Shown here in pieces: positions 63,916 through 64,000 of a DNA stretch of 64,000 nucleotides. The position numbers were made by a program, and so were the translations under genes. The notes under the pieces are model-generated. The model ran no database searches. It was not told the DNA's origin and saw only the letters and a list, made by a program, of their open reading frames with translations. The DNA comes from Ectobacillus sp. JY-23. Lineage in GTDB: Bacteria > Bacillota > Bacilli > Bacillales > Bacillaceae_G. Every line of letters begins with the position of its first letter. Positions within the stretch are counted from its first letter, which is position 1. The DNA is taken from positions 3,080,001-3,144,000 of the forward strand of contig NZ_CP095462.1 in NCBI RefSeq assembly GCF_023022965.1. Direction: 5' to 3'.

Positions 63916-64000
63916 TGGGATAAAAAGGTAAAGTGGTAAAAAAGTCTTATATGTTGGTATATCAAGCGTATCTAAAAATTTTTTATCTTATATAATCTAA

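Overview
The window is an AT-rich chromosomal segment of an endospore-forming Bacillaceae. It is probably a member or close relative of the Bacillus cereus group. The evidence is a complete petrobactin (asbABCDEF) operon, an NprR/NprX/NprA quorum-sensing protease locus, a bacterial nitric oxide synthase, c-di-AMP riboswitches at kdp, a type-H spore SASP, Gram-positive ribosome binding sites and ATG/GTG/TTG start usage. No phage, large plasmid or CRISPR array is visible. Mobile DNA is limited to short non-autonomous repeats.

Layout. 1-9.6 kb is an iron island: a Fur-boxed siderophore-binding lipoprotein, HmoA-type heme monooxygenase, an AraC regulator and the asb operon. 9.6-17.7 kb holds a PepSY membrane protein with a small lipoprotein partner, a diguanylate cyclase, two degraded loci (an internally deleted CoA-disulfide reductase and an internally deleted cardiolipin synthase), an HxlR/MFS divergent pair and an AI-2E family protein. 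18-22.5 kb carries nitric oxide synthase and tyrosine biosynthesis: two tandem Tyr T-boxes before DAHP synthase/chorismate mutase and a third before tyrA, with a 121-bp tandem repeat in the leader. 22.6-31.6 kb has an esterase, an EcsC-like protein and a phosphonate operon (AEP ABC transporter, phnX, phnW, DeoR regulator). 31.6-44 kb has a class A PBP, an AtpI-like protein and a potassium region: a kinase-less KdpD-like protein, two c-di-AMP riboswitches, two small regulators, kdpFABC with an extra 34-aa ORF, then a YtvI-like protein. 44-64 kb has an apparently frameshifted MerR gene, a CNNM/CorC transporter, alanine dehydrogenase and permease, nprR-nprX-nprA, FNT channel, VanW protein, NupC transporter, aspA, lctP with tandem Rex boxes, a thioredoxin-fold protein without CxxC, ArsR and CstR-like regulators, sspH and a peptide transporter.

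How the genes work together. Iron acquisition appears to be under Fur. Tyrosine genes respond to uncharged tRNA-Tyr through three T-boxes. Potassium uptake responds to c-di-AMP, and the riboswitch upstream of kdp is accompanied by a second one controlling two small uncharacterised proteins (RCK_N-like and HTH-like by eye). The phosphonate operon imports 2-aminoethylphosphonate and converts it to acetaldehyde and phosphate. Aspartase, lactate permease, alanine dehydrogenase and the FNT channel fit redox-responsive carbon and nitrogen metabolism.

The strongest leads are the divergent NprX-like pheromone precursor, the small-protein module between the two c-di-AMP riboswitches, a two-copy structured RNA candidate, two MITE copies with exact 8-bp target duplications, and the gene remnants. 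All names are by eye from motifs and family memory; no database search was run.
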